Position numbers and translations under genes: made by a program
NCBI RefSeq assembly: GCF_004854025.1
Contig: NZ_STGM01000004.1
Coordinates: 124,001 to 188,000, forward strand
Length of the DNA stretch: 64,000 nucleotides
Reading direction: 5' to 3'
From: Microbacterium hydrothermale
GTDB lineage: Bacteria; Actinomycetota; Actinomycetes; Actinomycetales; Microbacteriaceae
Part shown: positions 18,809-27,442 of the stretch, piece after piece
How positions within the stretch are numbered: position 1 is the stretch's first letter
Layout of the letters: the number at the start of each line of letters is the position of its first letter
The notes under the pieces: generated by a model
The model's database searches: none
What the model was told of the DNA's origin: nothing
What the model saw: only the letters and a program-made list of their open reading frames with translations

Positions 18809-20284
18809 ATGCTTCTTCGGCCCCTCCATGCCGTCTTGTATCGCCACGCGTTCGGGGGCACGGTGCTGCTGTTCGTCGCCTTCATGGCGATCCTTCTTTC
18901 GGGGGCGGTCTTCCTCCCGGTCGCGTCGGGCGCGGATGAAGCAGCCCACTACGTGTACGCGGCGGCGGTGGTACGCGGACAGGCCGGGATACTGGAGCCC
19001 ACGCTGCCGGCCCGTCTGGCGAACATCCACCAGTTCGCCACGTGCATCGCATTCCAACCGGACGTGACGGCAGCGTGCCAGGGCGCGTATGCCACGACGT
19101 CGTCAGCGCCGATCCTCACCCAGACCAACGCGGGGCTCTACAATCCCCTCTTCTACGCCTGGACCGGCATAGGTACGCTGGTCGTCCCCACCGAGTACGG
19201 GCTGTACATCTCCCGCGCACTCGCCGCCTCCGTCACCGCAGCGTTCCTCGCGTGGACCATCTCGTTCCTCGCGCGCAACACACGATCTCTCCTCGCCCTT
19301 GCAGCGACCGCCCTCGTCCTGACCCCCATGACGCTCTACGTCGGCATGGTGCTCAACCCCAGCGCCTGGGAGATCGCGACGCTCTTCGCCACGGCCGCCT
19401 CGGGCTTCGCCGTCGCCGCAAGCGGCGGTCGCAGGACCTGGAGCGAAGCTCACTCCCTCCTGGTCGCATCCGGCTGCGTTCTCATCGTCACGCGTGGGTT
19501 GTCTCCCCTCTTCCTCGCGATCACGGCCGCAATCGTCCTCATCGCGGCGGGCCTGACGCGCGTTCGTCGCATCGCGTCCGATCGCCGCATCTGGATCATC
19601 GCCGGGTCTTTCGCGTTGACGACGGCGTTCAGCGTCGCCTGGGTCGTCATCCACGGCACCAATTACGTCGGTGTCGTCCGACCGGCCACTCTGGCCGACG
19701 GAATCGCCGGGATCTCGGTCTTCTTCTCGCAGTACCACAACCAGATCGCCCAGATGTACGGCACCCTCGGCTGGCTGGACCTCCCCAGCCCTCAGGTTCT
19801 ATCCGCTGCGTGGGTCTTCCTGCTCGGCGCCACCCTGGTGACCTGCTTCGGAGTCGCACGCCCCCGCCACCGGATCGCCATCGCCGCTGCGTTCGCGGCG
19901 GCCGCCCTCGTTCCCGGCGCGCTCGCCGGGTTGCAATGGTCCGGAGGCGGTTGGCAGGGCCGCTACACTCTCCCGCTCGTCGCAGCGCTGGTCGTCATCA
20001 GCACCCTCACCGTCGATACGAGCGTCGCGCGGGCCCGCCGAAGAGAACCCATGATCTCTCGATGGGAAGACGCGATCCGCTGGATCCTCTCCGGGTTCTT
20101 CGCCGCCGGAACCGTCATCGTCGGCATCCTGACCGGCCACCGCTACCTCTCCGGCGCCTCGGCCCCGCTCGAGGCGGCGTGGAAGTGGACGCCGCCCCTC
20201 CCTCCGGCGCTGTTGGCACTGGTGTTCCTGGCTGGAGTCGCCGTGATCACGCTCACCCTCGTCGGCAGACGGACGGTTCGTTGA
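18809..20284 (+). CDS. DUF2142 family polytopic membrane protein
   Basis: A 491-residue protein with roughly ten to twelve predicted helices. The first helix ends in the DUF2142 landmark GADEAAHYVYAAAV, and the first large outer loop contains NPLFYAWTGIG. Later features include FFSQYHNQIAQMYGTLGWLD and WQGRYTLPL, both characteristic of this family. Acidic residues after helix 1 and the long loops recall GT-C glycosyltransferases, which use polyprenyl-phosphate sugars outside the membrane. That would fit the divergent GT2 gene, but activity is unproven. It lies about 130 bp from the divergent GT2 start; no clear ribosome-binding site was found. Confidence 0.8.
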   Translation: MLLRPLHAVLYRHAFGGTVLLFVAFMAILLSGAVFLPVASGADEAAHYVYAAAVVRGQAGILEPTLPARLANIHQFATCIAFQPDVTAACQGAYATTSSAPILTQTNAGLYNPLFYAWTGIGTLVVPTEYGLYISRALAASVTAAFLAWTISFLARNTRSLLALAATALVLTPMTLYVGMVLNPSAWEIATLFATAASGFAVAASGGRRTWSEAHSLLVASGCVLIVTRGLSPLFLAITAAIVLIAAGLTRVRRIASDRRIWIIAGSFALTTAFSVAWVVIHGTNYVGVVRPATLADGIAGISVFFSQYHNQIAQMYGTLGWLDLPSPQVLSAAWVFLLGATLVTCFGVARPRHRIAIAAAFAAAALVPGALAGLQWSGGGWQGRYTLPLVAALVVISTLTVDTSVARARRREPMISRWEDAIRWILSGFFAAGTVIVGILTGHRYLSGASAPLEAAWKWTPPLPPALLALVFLAGVAVITLTLVGRRTVR

Positions 20285-20596
20285 GGGCAGGCTGAGCGGT
20301 CGCGGTCCGACTCGCGCACTCCCGCCGCTCCGGTCGCGTCGACCGGGAGCGTCGCTAGTGGCGTGCGATCAGCCATCCTCGACGTCGCCGCCCCGACGAC
20401 CATCGGGACGGTTCGGTCGCCCGGGGACGTCGGCCGCCGTCGCACCTGGAGGGATCACGCCCATCCGGTTTCAGGGGCGCGATAGCGGAATCACGAGCAC
20501 CAGCGCCGAGGGGTGCGAGGGGGAACCTCCCCTCGCACCCCTCGGCGGACACTCGAGCCTGGCGAGGTACCGGGGATCATCCCGGGCGCAGCACGC
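20285..20596. other. 312-bp intergenic region between convergent genes
   Basis: No convincing gene. The only clear structure is the long hairpin at 20505-20546, near the end of the minus-strand repeat-protein gene. Confidence 0.6.
20505..20546 (-). terminator. 18-bp perfect hairpin, intrinsic terminator without U-tract
   Basis: Arms at 20505-20522 and 20529-20546 pair perfectly around a 6-base loop. The hairpin begins 51 bp after the minus-strand repeat-protein stop. It could also stop transcripts of the plus-strand DUF2142 gene, 220 bp upstream of it. There is no clear T-run, as is usual for such high-GC hairpins. Confidence 0.65.
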
Positions 20597-22684
20597 TCAC
20601 CGTGCGGTCACCGTCTTGCAGCCCACCAAGGTGTTCCCGCCCGCGCCGTCGTTGATGGCGTAGGCACACACATCCGACGTACCGGCCGGCAGAGAAAGCG
20701 CTTTGGAGAAGCCGTGCCGATCCCCGAGCCCGGGGTAGGCCGCGGCCACGTCGGGGCGGCTCACGTCCGCCGTCAGCGCCGTGCCGGAGTTGCGGACATA
20801 GAGGTGAACGCGGATGGGCTGACTGGTATCGGGGTCGAGCGCCCACCCGACGGCCGTGGCGCTACGACCGTTGACGCGAACCGCCTCGAGGTTACCGATG
20901 GGTGCGCGGCCGGGATCGGGGGCAGAGGGCGCGACGACGCTGCGGCAGCCGAGCTGGATGTTGCCGCCGGCACCATCGTTGATCGCGTACACGCACACAT
21001 CCGAACGACCCTCGGGCAGAGACACCGTCTCGGAGAATCCGTGTCTCGCCCCCTTGCCGGGATAGGCGGCTCCCACGTCGGCCCGGTTCTTGTCTGCGGT
21101 GTAGGCGGCGCCCTGCGAACCCACGTAGATGTGGACCTTGATGGGGGACGAGGTATCGGGATCCAACGCCCACCCGCTCACGGTCGCTTTGGTTCCGTTG
21201 ACGGTGGCCGCCTCGAAGTTCCCGATGGGGACGCTTCCTTTGTCCGGCGGAGCTCCGACGACGACGTCCTTGCATCCGAGTTGCACGTTCGAGCCGGCAC
21301 CGACGTTGATCGCGTAGGCGCAGACAGTCTGTGTCCCCGACGGGCCGGCAAGAGTCGCGCTGAACCCGTGTTTCGCGCCGTAGGCGGGGTACGCCGCGGC
21401 GATATCCGCACGCGTGCCGTCGGCGGTGCGCGCCGTCCCCTTATCGCCGACGTAAAGGTGCACCGAAACCGGCTGGGCCGAGTCAGGATCCAGCGCCCAT
21501 CCGGAGACCACGACGTTGGATCCGGATGCCGAGACTGCCTCGAGGTTCCCCACGGGTGAGCCGCTCATCGCTGTGCGGTTCCAACAGCCGAGGACGGTGG
21601 TGCCGCCGGGACCGTAATTGATCGCGTAGACGCAGATATCGACGTCGCCGGGGCCGGTGGCTTTGACGGTCGTGTCGAATCCATGTCGCGATCCGGCTCC
21701 GGGATAGGCCCCGGCTACGTCCGGACGGTCGAGCTCGGCGCTGACGGCCGTGCCCACCGAGCCCACGTAGACGTGCACGGCGATGGGGTCTGAGGTGTCC
21801 GGGTCAAGCGCCCAGCCCGCCACCCGGAACTCTCCCGGACGGGCCTCGACGACTTCCACGTTGCCGATCGGGTTGACCCGAGACGTGGATCCGAACCAAT
21901 CGACGAACGTGCGCCAGAAGTTGCGGTTGCCGTACGCCGAGCACCCGTCACCGGTGCCGTACAGATTGTTCAGCGCCGCCTGGTTGGGGACGTACGGGGT
22001 GTAGATGTACAGGCCGGCCGTCGCCTGGTTCTCGATGTAGACCCGCTGGGTACCGCACGCGCCGTTCGGGTTGTACAGGATGTTGTTCCAGCGGCCGGCC
22101 TGATAACCCCACCACGTGGGATTGAGGCGGTAGACCTCGAACTGCCGGGCTCCGTAATAGACCTGGTAGAAGAATCCCTGGGTCGACGGATCGCAGGGCG
22201 CGGTGTCGGGGCAGCCCTGACCGGTCGCCGCGGAGTAGTTCCACTCGGAGGGCGCGGTCGAGGTGATCAGCCCCTGCTCCTTCTGCAGGAGCACGAGCAG
22301 CGCCTTCTGGCTGATCCCGCAGGAGCGCGCCACCTTGTCGATGATCGTCGCGGCGCTCTCGTTCCGCGCGCCCGAGTAGCCGTTGCAGTATTTGTCGGCG
22401 GGCCGGTCGTCGGTGCTCTGCCGATAGTCCTTCAGGCAGGTGTAGCCCGACTGGCAGCTGCGGACCTTCCCGTCCAGGAAGGTCTGGATCTCCCCCGCCG
22501 TCATGGCGTTGCCGTCGTAGAACACGGCGTCGTCGATGATCTTGCCCGGGTTCCAATCCGCCGCGTCCGCCGCTGCAGCCGGCGAGGTGGGTGCGACGGT
22601 CGCCGGGAGCCCCACGAGCAGGGCGATGGCGCACGCCCACGCCGCGAGGATCGCCGCCAGACGACGAGCGGCCGGCCGGGTCAC
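20597..22684 (-). CDS. secreted protein: lysozyme/transglycosylase-like N-terminal domain plus four tandem ~110-residue repeats
   Basis: A 695-residue exported protein. A signal peptide spans about residues 1-40 (arginines, hydrophobic core, AAA-AD cleavage region). Residues 43-265 form a cysteine-containing domain found in actinobacterial secreted proteins of unassigned function; KALLVLLQKEQGLIT near 127-141 resembles the helix bearing the catalytic Glu of lysozyme-like folds, an inference only. Four repeats follow at about 271-367, 376-471, 485-580 and 594-689. Each has GNxEAV, GWALDPDT, VHxYVG, AAYPG, HGF and CxYAIN blocks and paired cysteines. The start is GTG 22684, overlapping the lipoprotein stop by 4 bp. 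A cell-wall binding or remodelling role is plausible. Confidence 0.82.
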   Translation of the reverse strand: MTRPAARRLAAILAAWACAIALLVGLPATVAPTSPAAAADAADWNPGKIIDDAVFYDGNAMTAGEIQTFLDGKVRSCQSGYTCLKDYRQSTDDRPADKYCNGYSGARNESAATIIDKVARSCGISQKALLVLLQKEQGLITSTAPSEWNYSAATGQGCPDTAPCDPSTQGFFYQVYYGARQFEVYRLNPTWWGYQAGRWNNILYNPNGACGTQRVYIENQATAGLYIYTPYVPNQAALNNLYGTGDGCSAYGNRNFWRTFVDWFGSTSRVNPIGNVEVVEARPGEFRVAGWALDPDTSDPIAVHVYVGSVGTAVSAELDRPDVAGAYPGAGSRHGFDTTVKATGPGDVDICVYAINYGPGGTTVLGCWNRTAMSGSPVGNLEAVSASGSNVVVSGWALDPDSAQPVSVHLYVGDKGTARTADGTRADIAAAYPAYGAKHGFSATLAGPSGTQTVCAYAINVGAGSNVQLGCKDVVVGAPPDKGSVPIGNFEAATVNGTKATVSGWALDPDTSSPIKVHIYVGSQGAAYTADKNRADVGAAYPGKGARHGFSETVSLPEGRSDVCVYAINDGAGGNIQLGCRSVVAPSAPDPGRAPIGNLEAVRVNGRSATAVGWALDPDTSQPIRVHLYVRNSGTALTADVSRPDVAAAYPGLGDRHGFSKALSLPAGTSDVCAYAINDGAGGNTLVGCKTVTAR
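20618..21874 (-). repeat. four tandem protein-coding repeats (period about 327-340 bp)
   Basis: Repeat units encode residues 271-367 (21584-21874), 376-471 (21272-21559), 485-580 (20945-21232) and 594-689 (20618-20905). Units 3 and 4 are the most alike and unit 1 the most divergent, as expected if the array grew at its 3' end. Linkers of about 8-14 residues separate the units. Confidence 0.85.
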
Positions 22685-23220
22685 GGGGTCGGCTCGATCG
22701 TGGTGATCGACGACTGCGCCGTGAGCGCCTGCGACGTGTAGGTCACGTGGAAGGCGAGGTCCTCGGGCGCGTCGGCGCCGACCGCGATCGACATCAGACC
22801 GCAGTAGGTGACGTCCTTGCCCTCGTTCGCCTCGACGGAGGTCGTCGCCCCGGTGGAGTCCACGGTGAGGGTGCACGTACCGCCCGACTCGGAGACGCCC
22901 GGAACCATCGCACTGACCTCGAGGTTGCCGTCGCGCACCTCGGAGGTCACGATGAGGATCTCGCCGTTGTAGACGGTTCCCGGCGTGGCGGTGGCCGAGG
23001 CCGAGGGCGACGGCGACGGCGACGCCGATCCCGTGGGGTCGGCCGTCGGCGACGCCGAGGGGCTCTCCGACCCGACTGTGGGGGTCGGCGACGGGCTGAC
23101 CCCACCCACGGGGGTCGCGCATGCCGACAGCCCGAGCAGGCCGGTGACGACGAGCACGGGAATGACCGTCCGGAGAAGACGCGAGCGGGGGGAGACGGCG
23201 GCGCGTGTGGTGTGACTCAC
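22681..23220 (-). CDS. small secreted lipoprotein
   Basis: A 179-residue lipoprotein. A basic N-terminus and hydrophobic helix lead to a lipobox LSAC with Cys34 as the lipidation site. A low-complexity Ser/Pro/Thr linker (about 40-80) would span the cell wall. The C-terminal 90 residues are a small beta-rich domain with two cysteines (GGTCTLTVD and TYCGLMSI) that may form a disulfide; I do not recognise the family. GTG 23220 is chosen because a CATAAT hexamer lies six bases upstream. It is the first gene of an operon with the repeat protein (4-bp overlap), so the two may act together at the surface. Confidence 0.8.
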   Translation of the reverse strand: MSHTTRAAVSPRSRLLRTVIPVLVVTGLLGLSACATPVGGVSPSPTPTVGSESPSASPTADPTGSASPSPSPSASATATPGTVYNGEILIVTSEVRDGNLEVSAMVPGVSESGGTCTLTVDSTGATTSVEANEGKDVTYCGLMSIAVGADAPEDLAFHVTYTSQALTAQSSITTIEPTP

Positions 23221-23232
23221 GCGATCATTATG
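23218..23232 (-). promoter_or_regulatory. -10 hexamer of the lipoprotein operon
   Basis: On the minus strand CATAAT, six bases (GATCGC), then GTG 23220. It decides the start in a frame open 18 codons further upstream. Confidence 0.5.
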
Positions 23233-23281
23233 CGGGGACTGTGCCCGCGGTCCCGCTGCCACGCCGCACGACACCGGGTCG

Positions 23282-24232
23282 TTACCCGCGCAGCAACCTC
23301 CGCCGCAGCCGCCGCAACCGCGACATCACCGGCTGATGCGCGTCGATCTCGTGGCGGACGTCGGACGCGATCTCGGCGCGCAACCTCTCGACGATGCGCT
23401 CGACGGCCCGGTCGATCGATCGATCCACGTGGGCCGCCAGTTCGGCCTGCGACGCGGCGACGAACAGCGGCAGACCCGCCCCCTCGCGCCGCACCCACGC
23501 GGCGAGGGCCCGGTCGCGCACCACCGCGTCGTCGCGCGCGTGCTCGGCGGCGAGGCCGAACATGCTGTTCGCGTCGAGGCCGTCGGCATCCGGTCGCTGC
23601 GTCCAGAACGCGAGGGGCTCGCCCGCGACGAAGCCGATGCCGTGCACGTTCAGGATGCGCAGGTAGAGGTCCCAGTCCTCGACGGCGTCGAGCGTCTCGT
23701 CGTACCAGCCGACCTCGGCGTGCACGGCGCGGCGGTAGAGCACCGCGATGGGCACGATGCGGTTGATGCTCATCATCTCGGTGAGCGAGATCCTCTGCAT
23801 CCCCGCCCAGAAGGGGGCGCGGCCGACCTCGGTCCACGCTCCGTCGCGCTTCTCCTCGTAGACGATCTCGGTCGGCACGGCCACCGCGGCGTCGTCGGGG
23901 TGCGCATCGAGCCAGGCCGCCGTGCGGACGAGGAAGTCCGGATGCCAGCGGTCGTCGTCGTCGTGGAGGACGACGTACTCGGTGTCGAGGGCGCGCACGC
24001 CCGTGTTGGCCGCGACGCAGCGTCCCCCCTGACCGTCGGGGATGTGCACGACCTCGACGCCCGTGAGGCCCGATGCGGCCACGACGCGGTCGACCTCGGC
24101 GGCATCCCCTCCGTCGTTCACGACGACGACCCGCCGGTCGGCGAGGGTCTGCTCGGCGATGTCGGCGAGCGCCCCACGGACGAAGGCGGGGCGATGGCGG
24201 GTGCGGACGACAATCCCGACGCGGGCAGGCAT
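23282..24232 (-). CDS. GT2 glycosyltransferase
   Basis: A 316-residue GT-A glycosyltransferase: RVGIVVRTRHRP, VVVNDGG, a DDDDRWHP metal-binding block near 94-101 and an acidic VEDWDLYLRIL block near 190-200 that supplies the catalytic base region in this family. The C-terminal 60 residues are highly charged and helical (repeated Arg/Glu with IDRAVERIVERLRAEI) and may form a coiled coil. It sits between the lipoprotein pair and the GT-LCP genes and has its own promoter hexamer. Substrate unknown. Confidence 0.86.
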   Translation of the reverse strand: MPARVGIVVRTRHRPAFVRGALADIAEQTLADRRVVVVNDGGDAAEVDRVVAASGLTGVEVVHIPDGQGGRCVAANTGVRALDTEYVVLHDDDDRWHPDFLVRTAAWLDAHPDDAAVAVPTEIVYEEKRDGAWTEVGRAPFWAGMQRISLTEMMSINRIVPIAVLYRRAVHAEVGWYDETLDAVEDWDLYLRILNVHGIGFVAGEPLAFWTQRPDADGLDANSMFGLAAEHARDDAVVRDRALAAWVRREGAGLPLFVAASQAELAAHVDRSIDRAVERIVERLRAEIASDVRHEIDAHQPVMSRLRRLRRRLLRG

Positions 24233-24245
24233 GAGTCGAAGCCTA
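24230..24245 (-). promoter_or_regulatory. -10 hexamer of the GT2 gene at 23282-24232
   Basis: TAGGCT on the minus strand (24240-24245), then seven bases and ATG 24232. Confidence 0.5.
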
Positions 24246-24292
24246 GGGTCGAAGCCGGGCGTGATGCGGGAGCCTCGCGGGCGACCCCGGCC

Positions 24293-25396
24293 CTACAGCT
24301 CCGCGTGCAGCGCCCAGACCCGCTCGGCCGCGGCCTCCCAGGCGAAGCCCTTGGCGAGGTCTCCGGCGAGGACGCGCAGGCGCTCCGCCTCGTCGCCGAG
24401 GGCGCGGGCGAGCGCCTCGCCCAACTCGCCCGCGGGCGAGTAGGCCGCCGCGTCGGCGAGCACCTCGCGGTGCGCGAGGGTGTCGACGGCCACGACGGGG
24501 ACCGACAGCGCGAGGGCGTCGACGGCGCGCCACGGCCAGTCCGTCCGCGCGCACGGCGCGATGAACGCGACCGCGTGCGAGAGGACGGCCGCGCGATCCC
24601 ACCGGTCGAGGGATCCGCGCGCGTGCACGCGCGCCTCGGCGAGACCGGCAGCCGCGGCGAGATCGGCGATCGCGGGCTCCTCCCCCTCCGGGGCGTCGAG
24701 CACGACCACGTCGCCGTCCCAGCCCGCGGCGACCACCGCGGCGAAGGCGTCGGCGAGACCGTCCGACGCCGCAGCACCGCCCGCCGTCGCGACGAAGGAT
24801 GACGGGAGGTCGAGGGCCCGCAGGCGCCCCACGGCGTCCGAGGGCGCGCGCAGTCCGGCCGCGGGGGCCCCGCCGATCACGCGGACCTTCTTCACGAGCT
24901 TGGCCTTGGCCGTCTCGGCCAGCTTGTCGGCCATCGCGTGGGTCGGCACGATCACCGCGTCGGCGTGCTTGGCCACGCGCGACAGCAGGGCACGCGCCGC
25001 GAGGGCCTCGGTCTTGGGCAGTTCGTCGGGCGTCTCGAACGCCCGCAGGTCCCACAGCGTCACGACGATCTGGTGCGTCTCGTTGACGCGGTCGTGCCGC
25101 ACGAGCGGGGCCAGGGCCGTGGGCGAGTGGATGAGCCCCTTCCCGATCCCCGGGGCCACGCCCAGCTGCCACGAGGCCGCGAGCTCCCGCCGACGCATGG
25201 ACAGTCGCGTCTCGGAGCTCAGTCCCTCGATCGCCTGGTCGTCGGCGAGCCCGGGGGCGGGCACGATCGCGGCGACGTCGCAGCCCCGCGGTGCGGTCGC
25301 GACGAGCGCGGCGGTGAGGGATGCCGAAGCTTCGGCGAGATCGCGGGAGGTCGGTGCGACGAGCTGGTCGAGCACGACGCGGAGGGTGACGGTCAC
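24293..25396 (-). CDS. GT4-like glycosyltransferase
   Basis: A 367-residue GT-B-like protein. The N-terminal half has a typical acceptor-domain pattern (HSPTALAPLVRHD, VVTLWDLRAF, VIVPTHAMADKL). The C-terminal half has ATAGGAAASDGL and a WPWRAVDALALSVPVVAVDTLAHREVL block where the classical E-x7-E motif is degenerate. This suggests a divergent or inactive transferase. GTG 25396 overlaps the LCP stop by 4 bp; the frame is open far upstream, but that part is the shadow of the LCP gene. Coupling to an LCP gene suggests a role in the cell-wall glycopolymer. Confidence 0.78.
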   Translation of the reverse strand: MTVTLRVVLDQLVAPTSRDLAEASASLTAALVATAPRGCDVAAIVPAPGLADDQAIEGLSSETRLSMRRRELAASWQLGVAPGIGKGLIHSPTALAPLVRHDRVNETHQIVVTLWDLRAFETPDELPKTEALAARALLSRVAKHADAVIVPTHAMADKLAETAKAKLVKKVRVIGGAPAAGLRAPSDAVGRLRALDLPSSFVATAGGAAASDGLADAFAAVVAAGWDGDVVVLDAPEGEEPAIADLAAAAGLAEARVHARGSLDRWDRAAVLSHAVAFIAPCARTDWPWRAVDALALSVPVVAVDTLAHREVLADAAAYSPAGELGEALARALGDEAERLRVLAGDLAKGFAWEAAAERVWALHAEL

Positions 25397-26859
25397 GGCG
25401 CGGGGCTCTCCGTTTCGGTCGGCGGGTGCAGGGCGTCCTTCACCATCTGTTGCACCTGCGCCCAGTCGGGGTCGAATTCGTCGACGCCTCCGGCCGGGGT
25501 GAGTTCGAGGGTGGCGACCGTCTGGTCCTTCGCCTTGAGGGCCAGGTCGACGAGCGTCGGGGCGATGAGGCTCTGCGGCAGGTCGGTCTGGATGATGTTC
25601 GTGGTCGAGGTCGCCACCTGCTGGAAGTGCGACAGCACGTTCTGCGGCGTGAACTGGGCCAGGATCGCCTCCTGCAGTTCGCGCTGGCGGCGCATGCGGT
25701 CGAAGTCGCTCGTGGTGTACCGCGAGCGGGCGTACCACTGGGCGGTGTCGCCGTCCATGTGCTGCTGCCCGGGCTCGATCCAGCCGAACGCCCAGTCGTC
25801 GACAGGCTGTCCGTCGTAGGCGGGTCCACCCTTGGGCAGTCGCTCCTGCACGTTGATGTCGACCCCGCCGAGAGCGTCGATGACGTCGGCGAAGCCCTTC
25901 ATGTCGATGAGCACGTAGTAGGGGATCTGGATGCCCATGATGCCCTCGGCGGCATCCTTCGTCGCCTCGATCCCGGGCTCGGAGTCGTGCGCCTTGGCGT
26001 CGGGGTACAGCTTGGTGCCGTCCTGGCACACCTCGACCTCGGTCTTGAGCTGGTTGATGCCGCTGCCCCACCCGCACGTCGCGTTGGCGTAACCGGTATG
26101 ACCGTTCGGGTACTTGTCCTGCATCGGCCCGGGCGCGAAAGGGAAGTGCGGCATGTCGCGCGGGATGCCGGTGATCGTCGTCGCGCCCGTGTCGGCGTTG
26201 ATCGAGACGACCGAGATGCTGTCGAAGCGCATGGAGTCGCGCCCCTCCCCCGAGTCGGCCCCCAGCAACAGGATGTTGTAGTAGCCGTCGGACGGGGGGA
26301 CGGCGGGCGCCGACTGGCCGAAGATGGCCGAGAAGGCGTCGCGCGTGCTCCCCGCGACCTGCGCGGCCCAGGCGGCGCCCGAACCGGTCAGCACGAGCAT
26401 GCCGACCGAGACGACCGCGAGGGCGACGCGGGAGAACGCCCCGACCTTCACCAGGCGGATCAGGCGCAGGGTGTCGATTGTGAGGACGACCCACAGCACG
26501 ACGTAGGCGGCGATCACGATCTGCACGAGCGTCAGGGGCAGGGGCCGGAACCACGAGAGGAAGTCGGGGAAGAACGAGCCGGTCGCCAGGGTGAACAGGC
26601 CGGTCGGCCAGAGGATCGCCGCGAGGCCCGCGAGCACGAGCACCGTCCACAGCGCCAGCGTGGCGCCGAGACCGAACCGCCCGAGGCGCCGGTTTCCGGC
26701 GAGCACCTGCGCGGAACCGGGGATGAGGACGTTGAGCACGACGAGCCACCATCCGCGGCGGGTCATGACCTCGACCGACGACGCGTCGGGGTTGCGCAGC
26801 GGCCGCGCCTCGATCATCGGCGCGTGCGCGCGAGGTCGTGCGGGAGCCGCGAGGGTCAC
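25393..26859 (-). CDS. LytR-CpsA-Psr (LCP) family cell-wall glycopolymer ligase
   Basis: A 488-residue membrane protein. Four predicted helices occupy about residues 35-165, more than the single anchor of classical LCP proteins. The extracellular LCP domain follows, with [32 protein letters not shown], the conserved [21 protein letters not shown] block and [20 protein letters not shown]; the arginines and aspartates that bind pyrophosphate lipids are all there. LCP enzymes move a glycopolymer from its undecaprenyl carrier to peptidoglycan or arabinogalactan. The GTG start overlaps purE by 4 bp and the stop overlaps the GT gene by 4 bp. Confidence 0.92.
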   Translation of the reverse strand: MTLAAPARPRAHAPMIEARPLRNPDASSVEVMTRRGWWLVVLNVLIPGSAQVLAGNRRLGRFGLGATLALWTVLVLAGLAAILWPTGLFTLATGSFFPDFLSWFRPLPLTLVQIVIAAYVVLWVVLTIDTLRLIRLVKVGAFSRVALAVVSVGMLVLTGSGAAWAAQVAGSTRDAFSAIFGQSAPAVPPSDGYYNILLLGADSGEGRDSMRFDSISVVSINADTGATTITGIPRDMPHFPFAPGPMQDKYPNGHTGYANATCGWGSGINQLKTEVEVCQDGTKLYPDAKAHDSEPGIEATKDAAEGIMGIQIPYYVLIDMKGFADVIDALGGVDINVQERLPKGGPAYDGQPVDDWAFGWIEPGQQHMDGDTAQWYARSRYTTSDFDRMRRQRELQEAILAQFTPQNVLSHFQQVATSTTNIIQTDLPQSLIAPTLVDLALKAKDQTVATLELTPAGGVDEFDPDWAQVQQMVKDALHPPTETESPAP

Positions 26860-27371
26860 AGCGAGTCCTTCAGACGCCGGTTCTTCTCTTCGACCTGCGC
26901 TTCGAGGTCGCGGGCGTAGGCCTCGACGCGCTCGGCCAGCTCGGCGTCGGCGCTGCCGAGGATGCGCGCGGCGAGCAGACCCGCGTTCTTCGCGCCGTTG
27001 ATCGAGACGGTCGCGACCGGGATGCCGGCCGGCATCTGCACGATGCTGAGCAGGGAGTCCAGCCCATCGAGCGTCGACAGCTGCACCGGGACACCGATCA
27101 CGGGAAGAGCGGTGACGGATGCCAGCATCCCCGGCAGGTGCGCCGCTCCTCCGGCCCCGGCGATGATGGCGCGAAGACCACGCCCCCGCGCCTCGCGGCC
27201 GTACCGGACGAGCTTGTCGGGCGTGCGATGAGCCGAGACGACCTCGACCTCGTGCGGGATGCCGAACTCCGTCAGCACCGCGGAGGCGCCATCCATCACG
27301 CGCCAGTCGGAGTCGGAGCCCATGACGACGCCGACCACGGGCGTCTCGGAGGAATGCAACGGCCGGATCAC
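26856..27371 (-). CDS. purE: N5-carboxyaminoimidazole ribonucleotide mutase
   Basis: A 171-residue purine-biosynthesis enzyme that rearranges N5-CAIR, the PurK product, to CAIR. Signatures [23 protein letters not shown] and [12 protein letters not shown] are present and the length is standard for class I PurE. The GTG start is fixed by a TAGCCT hexamer six bases upstream. purK lies 71 bp upstream on the same strand. Downstream it overlaps the LCP gene by 4 bp, so purine and cell-wall genes share a message. Confidence 0.95.
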   Translation of the reverse strand: MIRPLHSSETPVVGVVMGSDSDWRVMDGASAVLTEFGIPHEVEVVSAHRTPDKLVRYGREARGRGLRAIIAGAGGAAHLPGMLASVTALPVIGVPVQLSTLDGLDSLLSIVQMPAGIPVATVSINGAKNAGLLAARILGSADAELAERVEAYARDLEAQVEEKNRRLKDSL

Positions 27372-27383
27372 CGGTCCAGGCTA
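27369..27383 (-). promoter_or_regulatory. -10 hexamer of the purE - LCP - GT operon
   Basis: TAGCCT on the minus strand (27378-27383), six bases, then GTG 27371. Confidence 0.5.
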
Positions 27384-27442
27384 GGGCGGCTCGCTGGAAG
27401 ATCGCGGAACGGCGCGCTCAGGAGCCCCGGTCCGCCGCGCAC

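Noticed and set aside
20618..21874. Four ~330-bp repeats as a mobile element or CRISPR
   Set aside because: They lie in frame inside a coding gene and encode a protein repeat.
24293..26752. 819-residue version of the GT gene at 24293
   Set aside because: The extra part is the out-of-frame shadow of the LCP gene; a GTGA overlap at 25,393-25,396 supplies the true start.
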